From Cryptomeria japonica (Eukaryota; Streptophyta; Pinopsida; Cupressales; Cupressaceae): a stretch of DNA of 64,000 nucleotides. Positions 1 through 12,100 of this stretch are shown piece after piece. Below the pieces are notes generated by a model. That model searched no databases. It saw nothing but the letters and a program-made list of their open reading frames with translations, and was not told the DNA's origin. The translations under genes were made by a program, and so were the position numbers. The stretch's first letter is position 1; every line of letters starts with the position of its first letter. The stretch lies in contig NC_081405.1 of assembly GCF_030272615.1 (NCBI RefSeq), positions 573,715,252 through 573,779,251 of the forward strand, read 5' to 3'.

Positions 1-2955
1 TTAATTTAACCCTAATTAAACTGTAACTTAATCCAAACCCTAACACTTATTGTACCCTAATCCTAATTGAATTCTAGCCCCAACCCTAACCGTAATTAAA
101 CTTTAATCCTAATTAAACTATAACCCTAATATAATTTAATCATAAAGCTAATTATTACCCTAATTGAGCTCTTATATGGACCCTAAACCACAACCTAATC
201 TTAAACTTTAACCTTAATCTAACCATAATTGAAACCTCACCATAACCTAACCCTAAATTTAAATAAAACCCTATAATTAAGCCCTAACTACAACTTGAAC
301 CCTAATCTAACCATAACTAAATAATTATAAGAATAAAATCATTATATTATTATATTATTATGTAATTATAATATAATCCTTAAAATCAAGCTTTATTATA
401 TATTCCTTAAAATCAAGATTTATTATATAATCCTTAAAATCAAGCTTTATTATAATCCTTAAAATAAAGCTTTGTTATATAATCCTAACCCTCACACCAT
501 GCTTTATCCTTAAACCCTAACCCTATTTGAATACTAATGCTAACTCTAGCCATAATCAAACCCTAAATAAATTGTAATACTAACCCTAACCATAACCCTA
601 ACCCCATCCCTAATCAAGATGTAAATCCTAACCCTAACAATAACCATAATTATAACCTTAAACCTAATTGTAATGCAAATCCTAAAACTAACCCTAATCC
701 TAACAATGATGTAAACCCAATCAATCATCCTAATCCTAATCCTAAACCCTATCGCAAACCATAACCCTAACCCTAACCATGATTTGAACCCTAAACCTAA
801 CCATAATCCTATGTCCTAACCCTATCCATAATCCTAACAATATCCCTAATCATGGTGTAAATCCTAACCATAATGCTAACCCTAAACCTAAGCATATCCA
901 TAATGTAAACACTAACATTAATCCTAACACCCTAACCATGATGTAAACCATAACCCTACATATAATACTAACATTAATCCTGACCTTAACTAAAACCGTG
1001 ATTTAAACCATAACCTTTACCATATTCCTAAACAAAACTATAAACCATTACTCTAATCATAAACCTAACCCTAACCTTAACGTAACCTAATTATAACCCT
1101 AAACCCTAACCATAAAAATAGGGAATGTCTCTACAACCCTTAGGATGCACCAATCATCTATTACAATGTATTCATAATAAATGAAGGGTATTAATATATT
1201 TGTGCATCGTAAGGGATGGATAGCTATTTCTCTAAAAATAACCCTAAACCTAACCCTAACCATGATGTACACCTTAACCCTATCCATAATTCTACCTATG
1301 ATGTACACCCTAACCTTATCCATAATTCTAACCATGATGTAAACCCTAATCCTAACAATGATCTAAATCCTAACCGTAATCATAACCATAATTATAGCCC
1401 TGAACCCTAGACCAAGCAATAACCCTCATCCTAACCCTAACCATGATCAAAATCCTAACCCTAACCCTAACCATGATATAAACACTAACATTATTCCTAA
1501 CACTAACCCTTAATCCTAACCCTAAACCAAGATTTAAACCCTAACCCTAGCCATGATCCTAATCATAATTGTAACCCTAAGCCTAACCATAAACCTAACC
1601 CTAACTCCAACCTCGACCATGATGTAAACCATAAGCCTAACCATAATTCTAAGCATAACTCTACTCCTTAATCCTAACCTAACCATAACCATAAACCCTA
1701 ACACTAACAATAATCCTTAGCCCTAACCCTAGAACATGATCCTAACAATAACCCTAACCATAACCATAACTTGAAACCTCTCCCTAATCCTAAGAGTTAC
1801 AAATCCTATCCATAATCATAATCCTAGCCTTAAACCCTAACCCAAACCCTAACCCTAAACCTAACCTTAGTCTTAAACCCTAATCCCAACCATAATTCTC
1901 ACCTTAATCGTAAGCATGATGTAAATCCTAACCCTAAGCCTAAACCTAAGCCTAGCCATGATGATATTCATGACCCTAACCCTAACCCTAAGCTTAACCT
2001 TATCCCCAACCCTAGCCATAATCCTAACTATGACCCTAACTATAATCTAAAACCTAACCTTAACCTCAACCATGATGTAAACAATAAATCTAACCATAAC
2101 CCTAATCATAATCCTTACCCTAACCCTAACCCTAATCATAATGCTAACCTAGCTATAATCTAGACCCTAACCCTAACGATAATCCTACCCTAAACTTAAT
2201 CCTAACCCAAATTGAACTTTAATGCTAATCTATATCTAACATTAATCTAGCTCGAACCCTAATCCTTATTGAACTTTAATACTAATTTAATCCTAACCTT
2301 AATGTAATTGAACCATGAGCATAATTCTAACATGAATTACTTTGATGTAAACCCTAAATGTAATTGTACCCTTGACACTATACCCTAACCATAAACATAA
2401 CCTTAACACTAAACCCTAACCGTAACCATAATCTTAAACCAAAACCAAACCCTAACTTTTATGCTAACCCTAACCATGATATACACCCTAACCATTATCA
2501 TAACCTAACCTTAAACCCCAACCCTAATCATAACCCTAACCATAATGTAAACCTTAACCCTCACCATAATACTAACATTAACTTTGATCCCAAACATAAC
2601 CATAAACCAATCCTAATCCTAACCATACCCCCAATTATAATTCTAACCCTAACCCTTACTGTAATTATGCTTACCCTAACCCTACCTTTTAATGTAAACC
2701 CTAAAGATAATTGTAACCCTCACACTAAACCCTTACCCTAATCATAAATTTAACCCTGATATTAAATCGTAACCATAACCTTAACCCTAACCATAATCCT
2801 AAATCAAAACCAAACCCTAACATTGATGCTAACCCTAAACGTGATATAAACCCTAGCCATAATCCCTAACCCTTACCCGACCCATGATGTAAACTTTATC
2901 CCTAACCAACACCAACCTTAACCCTTACACTAACCATAACCATAATCCTTGCCAT
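1..2955. repeat. Degenerate telomere-like array (CCCTAA-type)
   Basis: Almost every 10-20 bases carry a CCCTAA, CCTAACC or close variant, with short exact runs (for example near 1450-1475) spaced at 6 bp. That is the TTAGGG type rather than only the usual plant 7-bp TTTAGGG. A second motif, CATGATGTAAACC, recurs among the telomeric words (near 936, 1260, 1334, 1616, 2069 and 2881). The C-rich strand is the + strand throughout. The array is too degenerate to be a working telomere and looks like an old interstitial telomere-like satellite. The few open frames inside it are low-complexity translations of the repeat and are not genes. Confidence 0.85.
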
Positions 2956-3114
2956 TAAATAAAGTTGAATATATCTTACATTTTAGTATTTGCTTTGATC
3001 TTGCAGTACATATATATTATTAAAAATAATCTAAATAGATATATAAAATTTCATATTTCTCTATATAATAATATAAAAAGATACTATATAATTATAAAAA
3101 GATACTATATAGTT

Positions 3115-4275
3115 ATATATCAGTATCAGAACTGGTTAATGCTCATGTTTCAAATCAGTTCAATCCAAATAGGGAATTTACTTCTTGGGATGGTCAAGTT
3201 ATTAATTGTTGGAAGGCCATTTCTATTCCTGTATCACCTTGCTTTCAAAGAGTGAGAATTAGTAAAATTGATAGAAATAAAGTGAAATGGTGTCCTTCGG
3301 ATTCGACGCATTTCAAATTGAATTTTGATGGCTCCTCTAAAGGGAACCTGGGTGATGCAAGAGTAGGAGTATGCATAAGGGACCACAAAGGGTGTGTTTT
3401 CGCTTTGAAATCTGTTTCCATTCCACCAAGTACTAACAACTTTGCAAAGGCATATGCTTTGCTTGAAGGCATTCTACTAAATAAAAAATTGAACATCTCT
3501 TATATTCACATTGAAGGCGACTCAGTTATCATTATCAACACTTGCATAAAGAGAAATATTAACAATTGGTAGATAAGATATTTGCTTGAACAAGCATGGG
3601 CACTTATTGATACATTTGTAAACTTTACTATTTCATATGTGTATAGAGAAGGGAACCGGGTTGCAGATCATTTGGCAAATATGGGAAGTTCCAAGGTGGA
3701 CCTTAATATGATGGGTCCAAATTGTGATCTCAATTCTTTTCCAATTCTTAAAAAAGAATTTTGGAGGACATGGGTATAAGATAATATTGCACATGGCTAT
3801 TTAGTTGTATTTTTCATAATGATAAAAAGTTGGTATGTGAGGTATTATAATTGCAAGGTTCAGTGGTTTTTTTGTATTTGAATGATGTGAATGGATGTCG
3901 ATTTGGGCATCTATGAAGTGTGTTGGACTTCAAGTTGAATAAATGCATAAGTGAGGCAGACTATGGACTGTTATGTAAATGCATACAACTTTCGTGATGT
4001 TTTGGTTCGGACTTCATCTTGTTCAACATACTCCAGGAAGCATTCGATACTTGGCGATGATTTGTGGCATTCGATATTCTGGACATTACGAGATATATTG
4101 TACCTTTTTGAAATATTAGGGATTTAAGTTTCACAACCTTTCTATGTATTATCGAGCAATGATCAGAGTTTTTCTTTCTGGTTCTTTTCTCCGAGAGCTC
4201 TTTGAATTAGCTTTTGTAAAGGAATATATAAATAAAATATATTAAGTGGCACTACCACCTTTTTGGAAAAAATAA
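3115..4275 (+). mobile_element. LINE 3' fragment (plant L1-type), old
   Basis: A 5'-truncated non-LTR element retaining only the end of ORF2 (RNase H) and a 3' region of about 500 bp. The 3' end is A/T-rich (AATATATAAATAAAATATAT, then a TGGCACTACCACC motif and A-rich sequence), as in plant LINE tails. No second long frame follows RNase H here, unlike the LINEs at 26-31 kb and 59.6-64 kb. I could not place target duplications, so both ends are approximate. Confidence 0.65.
3126..3779 (+). pseudogene. LINE ORF2 RNase H domain, broken
   Basis: The frame reads through the linker into a plant LINE-type RNase H (RVT_3-like) domain: NFDGSSKGN supplies the first catalytic Asp, IEGDS the third acidic residue, and YREGNRVADHLAN the last Asp. 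The second catalytic position, normally Glu in an 'AEAYAL' context, is Lys here (FAKAYALLEG), so the enzyme would be dead. A TAG stop at about 3570-3572 splits the domain just after NNW, and the same frame continues immediately afterwards to 3779. RT is absent. The domain would normally remove RNA from RNA-DNA hybrids during target-primed reverse transcription. Confidence 0.8.
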
Positions 4276-4335
4276 ATAAATTATATATTGATTTATTTTA
4301 TGTTTTCCATGTTGCGCGATGCCACTCCCACTAGC

Positions 4336-4465
4336 ATATATACCTTAAATTTTAATTTAATCTATATCAAGTATGCCGAGGCACCTATTTTTAATTAATT
4401 TTACACTCTAAAGTAAAATAGGTGCCTAGAGAAGGATGGATTAAACTAAAATTTAAGGTATATAT
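4336..4465. repeat. Two-tier foldback (inverted repeat)
   Basis: The outer arms at 4336-4362 and 4439-4465 (ATATATACCTTAAATTTTAA and its complement, one or two mismatches) enclose inner arms at 4379-4391 and 4415-4427 (AGGCACCTATTTT / AAAATAGGTGCCT). The result is a long hairpin with an internal loop. It could be a small foldback/MITE or a structured piece of a retroelement. No flanking duplication was found. Confidence 0.6.
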
Positions 4466-4469
4466 GATA

Positions 4470-7080
4470 GTTTATTATTTCTTGGTTGTCAAGAAAGAGT
4501 TATTTATTTTTAAGGGATTTCTGATTGGTGATTCAATATTTATTTATTATTGTTTAATTGTTTAGATTTTATTATGGAATTAATTTAATATTATTGATTT
4601 CTTGATTTAATGTGATATTTTTTGGATTAGGGTTTTACTTTTCTTTTTGAGATTTATTTAGGTAATTGAGTTTTATTTATTGTGTATTCATGAGATTTGA
4701 TTGTGTTCTTACTATTATTATTATTCTTTTTCAAACTTTGGAGAGAGGAAATTTAATTTCAACTTTGTGAAGAATTTTAGAGTGTGAATTTGAGGAGATG
4801 GATTTGTAGTTTTCAGTTTAACTTTGGATTTGCATTGAACATGGTTTGGGATTCTCAAGCTTGATTGATTTGGGGGCTTGGTTGTTGTTTTGAGGAGATT
4901 TCATTTTCTTTAGAATTCGTCACCAAAATTCTCTTTCACTTTCTTTTTTTTCACGAGTTTTCAAGTAGGAATTCGTTTTCCCATTTTTCCTAGTTTTAGT
5001 TTAGTTTAATTTGCAATATTGATTAAATTTAATATTAGGAGGAATTGAGATGTTTTATTGAATGTATTTGTTGTTTTAGGTCAGTTATTTTATTTATTTA
5101 TTTTTTTAAAGAATTTTGTGAAAATCGAGTATAGTAAATTAGTATTTTATTTGATTAGTTTTTCTTAATTTTAGTTTGAAATTTTTGTATGAACCCTTGT
5201 GCTTGATCTATTAGTGTTTTTAGAAGGTTTTCAAACTCTTCTTAAATGGGTTTGAATCAGAGTTGCTTTGGAGTCTTTTAATGCTCATATGTGCAAAATC
5301 ACTATTTTTCGTCTTGATTTCATAGTTTGATTCCATTTTGACTCTTTTTTTCTTGCAGAGGGTTTGTTTTGGACTTGTTCCTTGTTACTTATGTATTTTT
5401 GGATCTTACTGGTATTGTTTTCAATGATTTATTATTAATGTTCCCATTTTTTAACCATCTTGTAAGAAAAGAACAATTGTTTCGGGATCATGTTTCAAGA
5501 CTTGATCTTATGGTCTATGTATGGAAGTCTTATTTGAAAAATGTTCTATTTATGCATGTGTATGGATAATTTATATTACCATTTGGTTATTTTATGGTTC
5601 ATGATGTTTATTTTGAGCCATAAAGTATAGTATATGTAGGTGCATCAAGGGAGAGTGGCTCACTATGGGAGTCGGGGCCCTAAGTGGTTGTCAGGGTAAC
5701 TCATAGGTGAGTAGATTAATAAGTGATAACATTAATAAAAAAAATTGGGATGGGTTTTATTTGGGTTTTTCACGCATAATAATAACATAATTTTGTGCCC
5801 CACTCATGACCTCGTGTGCTCGTATAGGATGAGGGTGAGATTGGGAAGGCTTGTCCATCTCTTGAGATGTTGAGCTTGCTTGATTGTGAAATACCTTGTC
5901 TCCATGAAAGGATTGTATAGTTCTGCATGATTTGTCCATGGGGGAGAGGGTCTGGAGTTAGGAGAGGAGTCGAACTGGCAGGGTAACCCATGAGAGGCTA
6001 TGCGATGACACTCTTTCCTTATGTATCCTAGTATCCTATTAAGTCATTTGTTTATGGAAGTATCTAGGAGTCTTTTCATTTGATTCTTTATGGAATTTCC
6101 TTTTGAGATTTTGGTTTATATTTTTATTTGGTAAGCCTTTTGTGATTTCTTTTGAAGTTTTTATTTGTTACCTATATCTGGGAGTTCTTTTGATGGTCTT
6201 TTGGTTGTACCTTCATCCTCATGTTTGTGAAGTATTTTTTATGTATCTTGGTTATGAATTTGATTGTTTTTAATCTCCCTAGCCTTCTTGATTGATTGGG
6301 GCCTTGTGGTTATCTCCTAGCATGGGGGTTGGGCTTATAGGTTCCGCATGGTTGGGTGGCATTTCTTTTTCACTCTTTGGGAATATATTTTGGTGGACTT
6401 GCTCATATGCAAATGGATGAATCTTTACCATGTGCTTTTGAGTATCTTCATATTTGGGTTATGAGATGATTTACCATTATATTGTTATTTATAATATATC
6501 TTCCCAAAATGATGCAAAAGATTATGTAACTATTTATATGCATTGGTGACAATAGATATCTTGCAAGTAAATATAATTATGTGAATTATATTTATCTTCT
6601 TATTTCTTAATGAGGGTTATCATAAGAATCTTTCATTTGGTATTTTAAAATGAGGTTAGTATAGATCTCTTATGTGATGAGTTATATGATTGACATATGA
6701 AAACTTGAGTGTTGCTAGTAGATACATTAGGGAACCGTTAGAGTTCTATTTTGTGATGTGTTTGTCTTCTCCTAAATTTTGTTATGATTTCTTCTAAGCT
6801 GTGTGATGTCTTTTCTTAGTGTTGTATTGAGTTAAAGATGGTTGACGTGTTATGTTTCCCTTTAAAAAAATTAATTATCTTCTATTTATTTGAGTTATTA
6901 GTTGTTGTTACTCTAGGGTATTTGGGACGTCCAATCACGAATGTATCAATTTCCTTCACAATGGAGTTGAAGGAATAGTCAAAGCTGATCCAAATCCATT
7001 CATATATTGTAATAACCTATGATCAAGACCATAAATAATAGCTATAGTCAATAGACAAGCTATTCCTTCCTCAGCATATG
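4470..7080. other. T-rich non-coding stretch, no gene recognised
   Basis: The + strand is strongly T-rich (runs of TTTATTTATTT around 5080-5110), with no frame of recognisable content. The segment at 5635-6010, with a GC-richer patch (GGGAGTCGGGGCCCTAAG), looks like retroelement LTR or untranslated sequence, but I found no ends. Short open frames here do not resemble known proteins. Confidence 0.4.
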
Positions 7081-7082
7081 TG

Positions 7083-7704
7083 GATCTAGAATCTTTAAAA
7101 CCTTCTACATCAAAACAAGGTGAGCTCAAAGAAAAATTCATGGTTAAAGACATGGGATGTGGTGAGTATATCTTTCATGTTGATCAACTACCACTATCTC
7201 CTAAGACATTTACTAGATAGGAACAACCTACAAATAATTTGCAATGCCAAGGAATTGGGTGTGAACCACGTAGTGTTGTGGCTAGTAAATCTGAATGCAA
7301 ATCTCCTCTAGTGGTGCAAGCAACTCTTGATATCAATAGTCCTAAGAATGGTTCTAACACAAAAATTTTAATATATTGCCAAAAATCTTCAGAACTCACA
7401 TGTCCTTACCATTTCAACCACTCATTCCATGTCCACTCCGCTCCTATACTTGGATCAACAAGAATCAGAAAAGCCCTTACTCATTAGGGATCAAGAATCA
7501 AGATTTGAAAAGAAAAACCCAAAAGTAAAAAATAAAGAGAAGTCCTTTAGTCTAAATCAAAAGCAAAAGCTATTGGACTCTGCAAAAATCAAAGTCAAGG
7601 ATAAAAATCCTATGAAGAAAAAAGAAGAAGATTTGATCTCCCCTAATACCAAAATAATTGGGGCAAAAGTTCTAAAATTTCAAGTCGAAAAGTATATATG
7701 TTGA
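7083..7704 (+). pseudogene. Broken, unrecognised frames upstream of Gypsy pol end
   Basis: Two overlapping + frames, one around 7239-7487 and one at 7429-7704. The second is very Lys-rich (stretches such as KKNPKVKNKEK) and contains an ISPNTKIIGAKVLKF segment. I do not recognise a domain. Position and strand make it plausible that they are decayed gag-pol sequence of the Gypsy element whose pol end follows at 7987-8223, but that is inference. Confidence 0.35.
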
Positions 7705-7986
7705 TCCTAAGTCTTTATCATGCCATGATACTTTGACTTCTTTTCACAATCATAAGCCTTCATCCCTCATTCACTTATTCCACACATCCATCCACTTTTG
7801 GTGATACATCACATCAATGGACCTTTAATGAAACTTTCTTGAGGGACTTTATTATCAGAGATGCCCAAACTTCTTTAGGAGATATGCATATGGAAGAATG
7901 TAGTCCACAAATTAGTAATTTTACCTTAGTTCCTCTATCAAGGAAGGCACTCAAGGGAGTAACACATCATTCAGTCAAGGAATTTT

Positions 7987-8223
7987 GAAGCTATAGCCAC
8001 AAGGTAAAGCCTTGCACATTTGAGGTGGGTGACTTAGTACTCAAAGAAAATCTTAAAAATCAATAGGATAAAGAATAGAAGGGAAAGTTTGAACCAAACT
8101 GGTTTGGCCATCATGTCATCAGAATAGTCTATGGATCAGGTGCATATCAACTTTCAGCACTAGATGGATATACTTTGGAGGATCCTATCAACAACAAGTA
8201 CCTTCACAAATTTTACATATAGC
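7987..8223 (+). pseudogene. Gypsy pol C-terminal tail
   Basis: The frame reads TFEVGDLVLKEN, then GKFEPNWFG, YGSGAYQL, LDGYTLEDPIN and KYLHKFY before a stop. This is the hallmark C-terminal tail of plant Ty3/Gypsy integrase-pol (VGDLVL ... GKF.PNW.GP ... GAY.L ... G......N...LK.FY). Two in-frame TAG codons sit where relatives have Gln or Lys. RT, RNase H and the integrase core are not preserved upstream, so this is only the last ~80 residues of a dead pol. Confidence 0.75.
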
Positions 8224-9985
8224 TTTAGAGTATATTAATAAAAAATACAAAAAAAAAGTCAAAATCAAAAAATACAAAAAAAATCAGAAAATCGAAAAAA
8301 ATCATTACTTGGTGAAGACCTGGCAAAAAGGCACCTTGTGACACAAAAAAAATTTGAAAATTTTGAAAAAAGTAAAGAGAAATAAATTCCTACAACGGTG
8401 AAAACCACTTCGGTGGTGCCCTAGGCAAGTACCATGGTGCAAGTCAGGTTACCGACACCATGTGTAGAGACTTTGCTCCTCCCTCCTTTAGAATTCAATC
8501 TCACCCTTTCACTTTGCACACACTCACAACCTTTCATTCCATAATAAATTTCTCCATTCTCATCATGGCTTGTTATTGATCTACCTAAGATTGGTTTCCC
8601 ATCCATAATATATATCCCTTTTCATCATTTCCTTCCATAATAAATTAGTTTCAATATGTAACTAGGGCAAAATCCTAAATCTAGTGATGGAAGTGGAAAC
8701 CTAAGCATCAAATGTTTTGAGGAGCATTGCCTTTTTATCCCTCCTTTTCACACAGAAGTCGCAATAAAAGATCACTTGCATCATCAATCTGTAATAAAGT
8801 TTCATTCTTCTCTATAATAAAGTATTAGTTTCATAGATTTAGTCAGTTTCTTATGAGACACAAGTAGTGGTGGGCTTTAAAAAATTCAAATATTTCAGCA
8901 GAACTTGGCAATAACCTAATTTTTTATCATAATCTATCCTTTATTAGGAAAATAACATTGTGACTAGATCAAACATGTTAACATATGTGGCAAGAAACAC
9001 ACATAACTTGAGGATTTCAGTTTATGTTGGTGTCAAGGCCTAGTTTTCTTTTGATTTTATCTTTCAAGGTGATGTGCCTTTTAGCTTTTATGGTATGTCT
9101 CTGACTAGAGATTCTATCTCCATGATATTTTTGACTAGAAAGGTGAGGATGGGGTATGTTCACCTATTTTTGTTGTCTATTGATTGTCTCTTAGTAACAC
9201 TATGGCTTGTCCAAGGATTTGAGGGCACTTTGAGTCTAGTGTGAAGTGGGGAATTCCTTGTTTATGACTGTCTGATCTCCATGCAAATGGGTACAATGAT
9301 TTTCTAGGTCCAACCTATACCTGGATTGTCATAACCTATTTGCCATAATAAAGCTCAATGATGATAATAGCACAAGAAGCTCTTTCACTTCTATATCTTC
9401 TACCTTCCATTTCCCTCTTTTTGTTGTCGTTCCTAAGTCCATGTAGCCTACTATTATATGAATAAGTATAATGGAATACCAAATGATGCGTATTTCATTT
9501 GTATAGCTTCCACCTACATCACCATATGTTAGTCCATCATACACATGGATATAGCAATCATGTTAGCATCACATCCTTCACACACCAATGATTAGCATCT
9601 AATATAAGCATTTTCATTCTCATATAATACATGAAATCAAAAAAAAATATACATCCTACATCTCATCATGTAAATAAATCATAAGCATCCACTCATCTGC
9701 ATTTAATACATATACAACCCAAAAAGACAAAAATATTGCATTTCATCAAGTACATATTTACATCCATATCATAAGAATCATAAGATCATCATAAAGCATA
9801 TATAAATGTCACATAATAACACATGCATATAGTCACTACAAGAAATGAGTCATCTCATATATATATCAAAAAATAAAGCCTCATGATACAATGATGTAGA
9901 AAATATCATATGGTTACAAAATCACCTGAAGGTGTCTACAACATCATTAAAAAAACTGATACAAAATCAATCCTAGAGTGATATA
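8224..9985 (+). other. Gypsy 3' non-coding region
   Basis: It begins with an A-rich run (8230-8300), followed by the repeated phrase pattern of plant Gypsy 3' regions (GGTGAAGACCTGGCAAAAAGG, GGTGAAAACCACTTCGGTGGT, CAAGTCAGGTTACCGACACC). A second recognisable patch is at 9160-9300. There are no open frames of note. The stretch bridges the pol end and the 3' end of the antisense PMD gene. Confidence 0.5.
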
Positions 9986-9989
9986 ATGA

Positions 9990-11115
9990 AGACCCTCCCT
10001 CGAAGCCAGTAGGCCTCAGAGTAGTCTAAGCTCATAAAGGATTAGTCCCTAGATCTCCTCATCTATCCCCTTGTCTTGGTGGTGCGAGTGGACCCATGAC
10101 TCTGCCACTAGATGCTACCCTCCTATCCCTCCTAGTAGTAGTAGAGCATGATACTCTCCTGTAACTCCCCACCCCTCAAATTTGGAGGTATTGCAGTGTA
10201 GTACAATCTCCTCCAATAGGCTATCTCATCTCTAGCTTGGAGATACAAGGCAAACCCCGATGTTGTTTCCCCTACCATTGTATCCCTATCCACCTGTAGT
10301 GTCTCCTCTATAGCTGTGTATCTCTACAAGGCCTCATCTCTCTCTGCATGTCTCCCAATTGTCATCTCAACCGAGTCACATCTCTCTCTCTCTATATATC
10401 CTTGATCTCATTGACCTATCCTATTGTGAGCCATTGTAGCATGAGCAGCTAATCCTCCTCCTCATCTCCTCCCTAGGCTCCCTCTGCCTACCCTCTCTAT
10501 TGTGGGATAACCTATTCCAGTCCCCCTTGTACCTACACTTGCCTCTTTCCCTATCCCTGTATTTGTCCAAGAATGTGTAGGACCTATCCTCCTCTCCCTC
10601 TAAGTGGCCTCACTATCCTATATCCCCACCTCCCTCAGCACCCTTCGCTCTTCCCCCATCTCTCTGTCAACCTCTGCCTCTAACCATCCTCTTGGCTCCC
10701 CCTCACCTCCATCTCCTTTCTCCCCCTCCACCTCCATCCTCATCATCATCATCCTCCTCCTCTATGGGAATGGGCTCACCTAGATTTGTGAGTCTTGGAA
10801 ATAGATGTGTTGTAAAATATGCTATATAATCCTCATCCATCCTATCATCAATATCTACTAGCATGTCCCAAAACCTCAACACTAACTGCTCAAACTGTGT
10901 CACTGCTGCATCATATGACAAAATTGGTCCCTAATGTCCCTGCTCTCTAACCATCTAGGAAAACTCACCCGAACACCATAAAATCCTCTATTATCTTCCA
11001 AACTGCCTACATACCGTATTAATCAAATGCATGTCTAGTATATACAATGTCCTCCCAATAAGATATCTGGTTCTAAAAAAAATAGCAACTCTGTATCATC
11101 CTCCTCCTAGGCCTC
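9990..11115 (-). pseudogene. Plant mobile domain (PMD) protein, C-terminal part
   Basis: This continues, on the minus strand, the PMD gene whose N-terminal part lies at 17892-18645. Immediately after the insertion point the frames give EA*EEDDTELLFFLE, then YLIGRTLYILDMHLINTV and CRQFGR, matching the PMD pattern '..Y..LIGR....E..L...V.RQFG'. It continues with an acidic tail (EEEDDDDEDGGGGGE). Relatives carry Trp where the TAG at 11108-11110 stands. There are several frameshifts and stops. PMD proteins are plant-specific, linked to transposons and, in MAIL1-type host genes, to silencing. Past about 10690 the assignment is weak. Confidence 0.6.
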
Positions 11116-11120
11116 GCATT
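11116..11120. repeat. Target-site duplication, left (GCATT)
   Basis: Five bases directly left of the LTR at 11121. They match ACATT at 17887-17891 right of the other LTR, with one mismatch. Confidence 0.55.
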
Positions 11121-11899
11121 TGTTAGGATTCCCAAAGATATTGAGAGGGGGAGTGAATCAGTATCTAACCAGTTAATGGATTTTCTAAACTGATTAATTG
11201 AATTGCATGCCAAAACAGTGTACCGGTAAACTAGAAATAATGTTGTAAATAAGATCAGTAAACACAACATAGAAAGCACACCATAACATGATATTTTTAA
11301 CGAGGAAACCCAGTGTGGGAAAAACCTCGGTGGGATTTGTGACCCACATTATTTGCTCACTGGCCAATAAGTGAATATTATTGATACAATAAGGGTCTGC
11401 ACATGCAAGAAGGCCAATTGCCTAAAGCTTACTACTTAAATACAAAAAGGGAAGTCTCACTGACTTACAAAAGTGGATTATGTAAATCCAATATCATGTA
11501 CTGCTTTGGTTCAGCATCTTCTATGCCAGGTTCAGTACCGGTTTAAGTTCATATAACTTCCATAAACCTTATTCCAAAATCTGCCTTAATATTCACATCT
11601 GCCTATTACATTCCTTCACTTTATTTTTCCACTTCTTACAAATGATTTACAACATCTCATACTTATATGAGTCCTAATACAATTCGCCTTGTCAGCTTAC
11701 AAAATCTTTTACAATTAAATAAAAAATACAATAAATAAAACCCTATCGGCCAAGTTGTCGGTAAACATCTTTGCCGCTGCCACTGCTGGTGTCTGTGCTC
11801 GTGTCGGTGTCTGCCAATGCCAAAGGATTGTAAGGTTTCCATCAATCACAATACCTTCAATCACCTACAATTTCTCATTGGACTATGAATTTTCCAACA
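11121..11899 (-). repeat. 3' LTR of the Copia-type element
   Basis: It starts TGTTAGGATTCCCAAAGATA and ends TTTTCCAACA as written on +. On the element strand it contains the conserved plant LTR phrase CCCACCGAGGTTTTTCCC followed by TTTCCTCGTTAAA. It pairs with 17112-17886. Confidence 0.88.
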
Positions 11900-11913
11900 A
11901 TCTCCCCCTTTAG
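11900..11913 (-). promoter_or_regulatory. Polypurine tract (second-strand primer)
   Basis: The minus strand reads TAAAGGGGGAGAT directly against the LTR, the classic Copia 'AAAGGGGGAGATTGTTGG' junction. It confirms that the element runs right to left. A second, similar tract lies at 12071-12082. Confidence 0.8.
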
Positions 11914-12100
11914 CATTTATGGCAACACTCATGAGAAAAAGTTGAAATTGTATCCAAAAGGTGTTGACCAAAAGTCTTACCAAAACTGTCAAAACTATGT
12001 TACCAAAATTGTGTGCTCCCCTTGAGCAGATGATCTCTTATGTCTTACTCCTTTTTCTCATCCTCTACTACTCCCCCTTTGGCATCAATGACAAAGGTTG

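Noticed and set aside
546-1410. Open frames in the telomere-like array (for example 1216-1410)
   Set aside because: Translations of CCCTAA-type repeats (Asn/Pro/His- or Val/Arg/Ile-rich). No independent coding signal.
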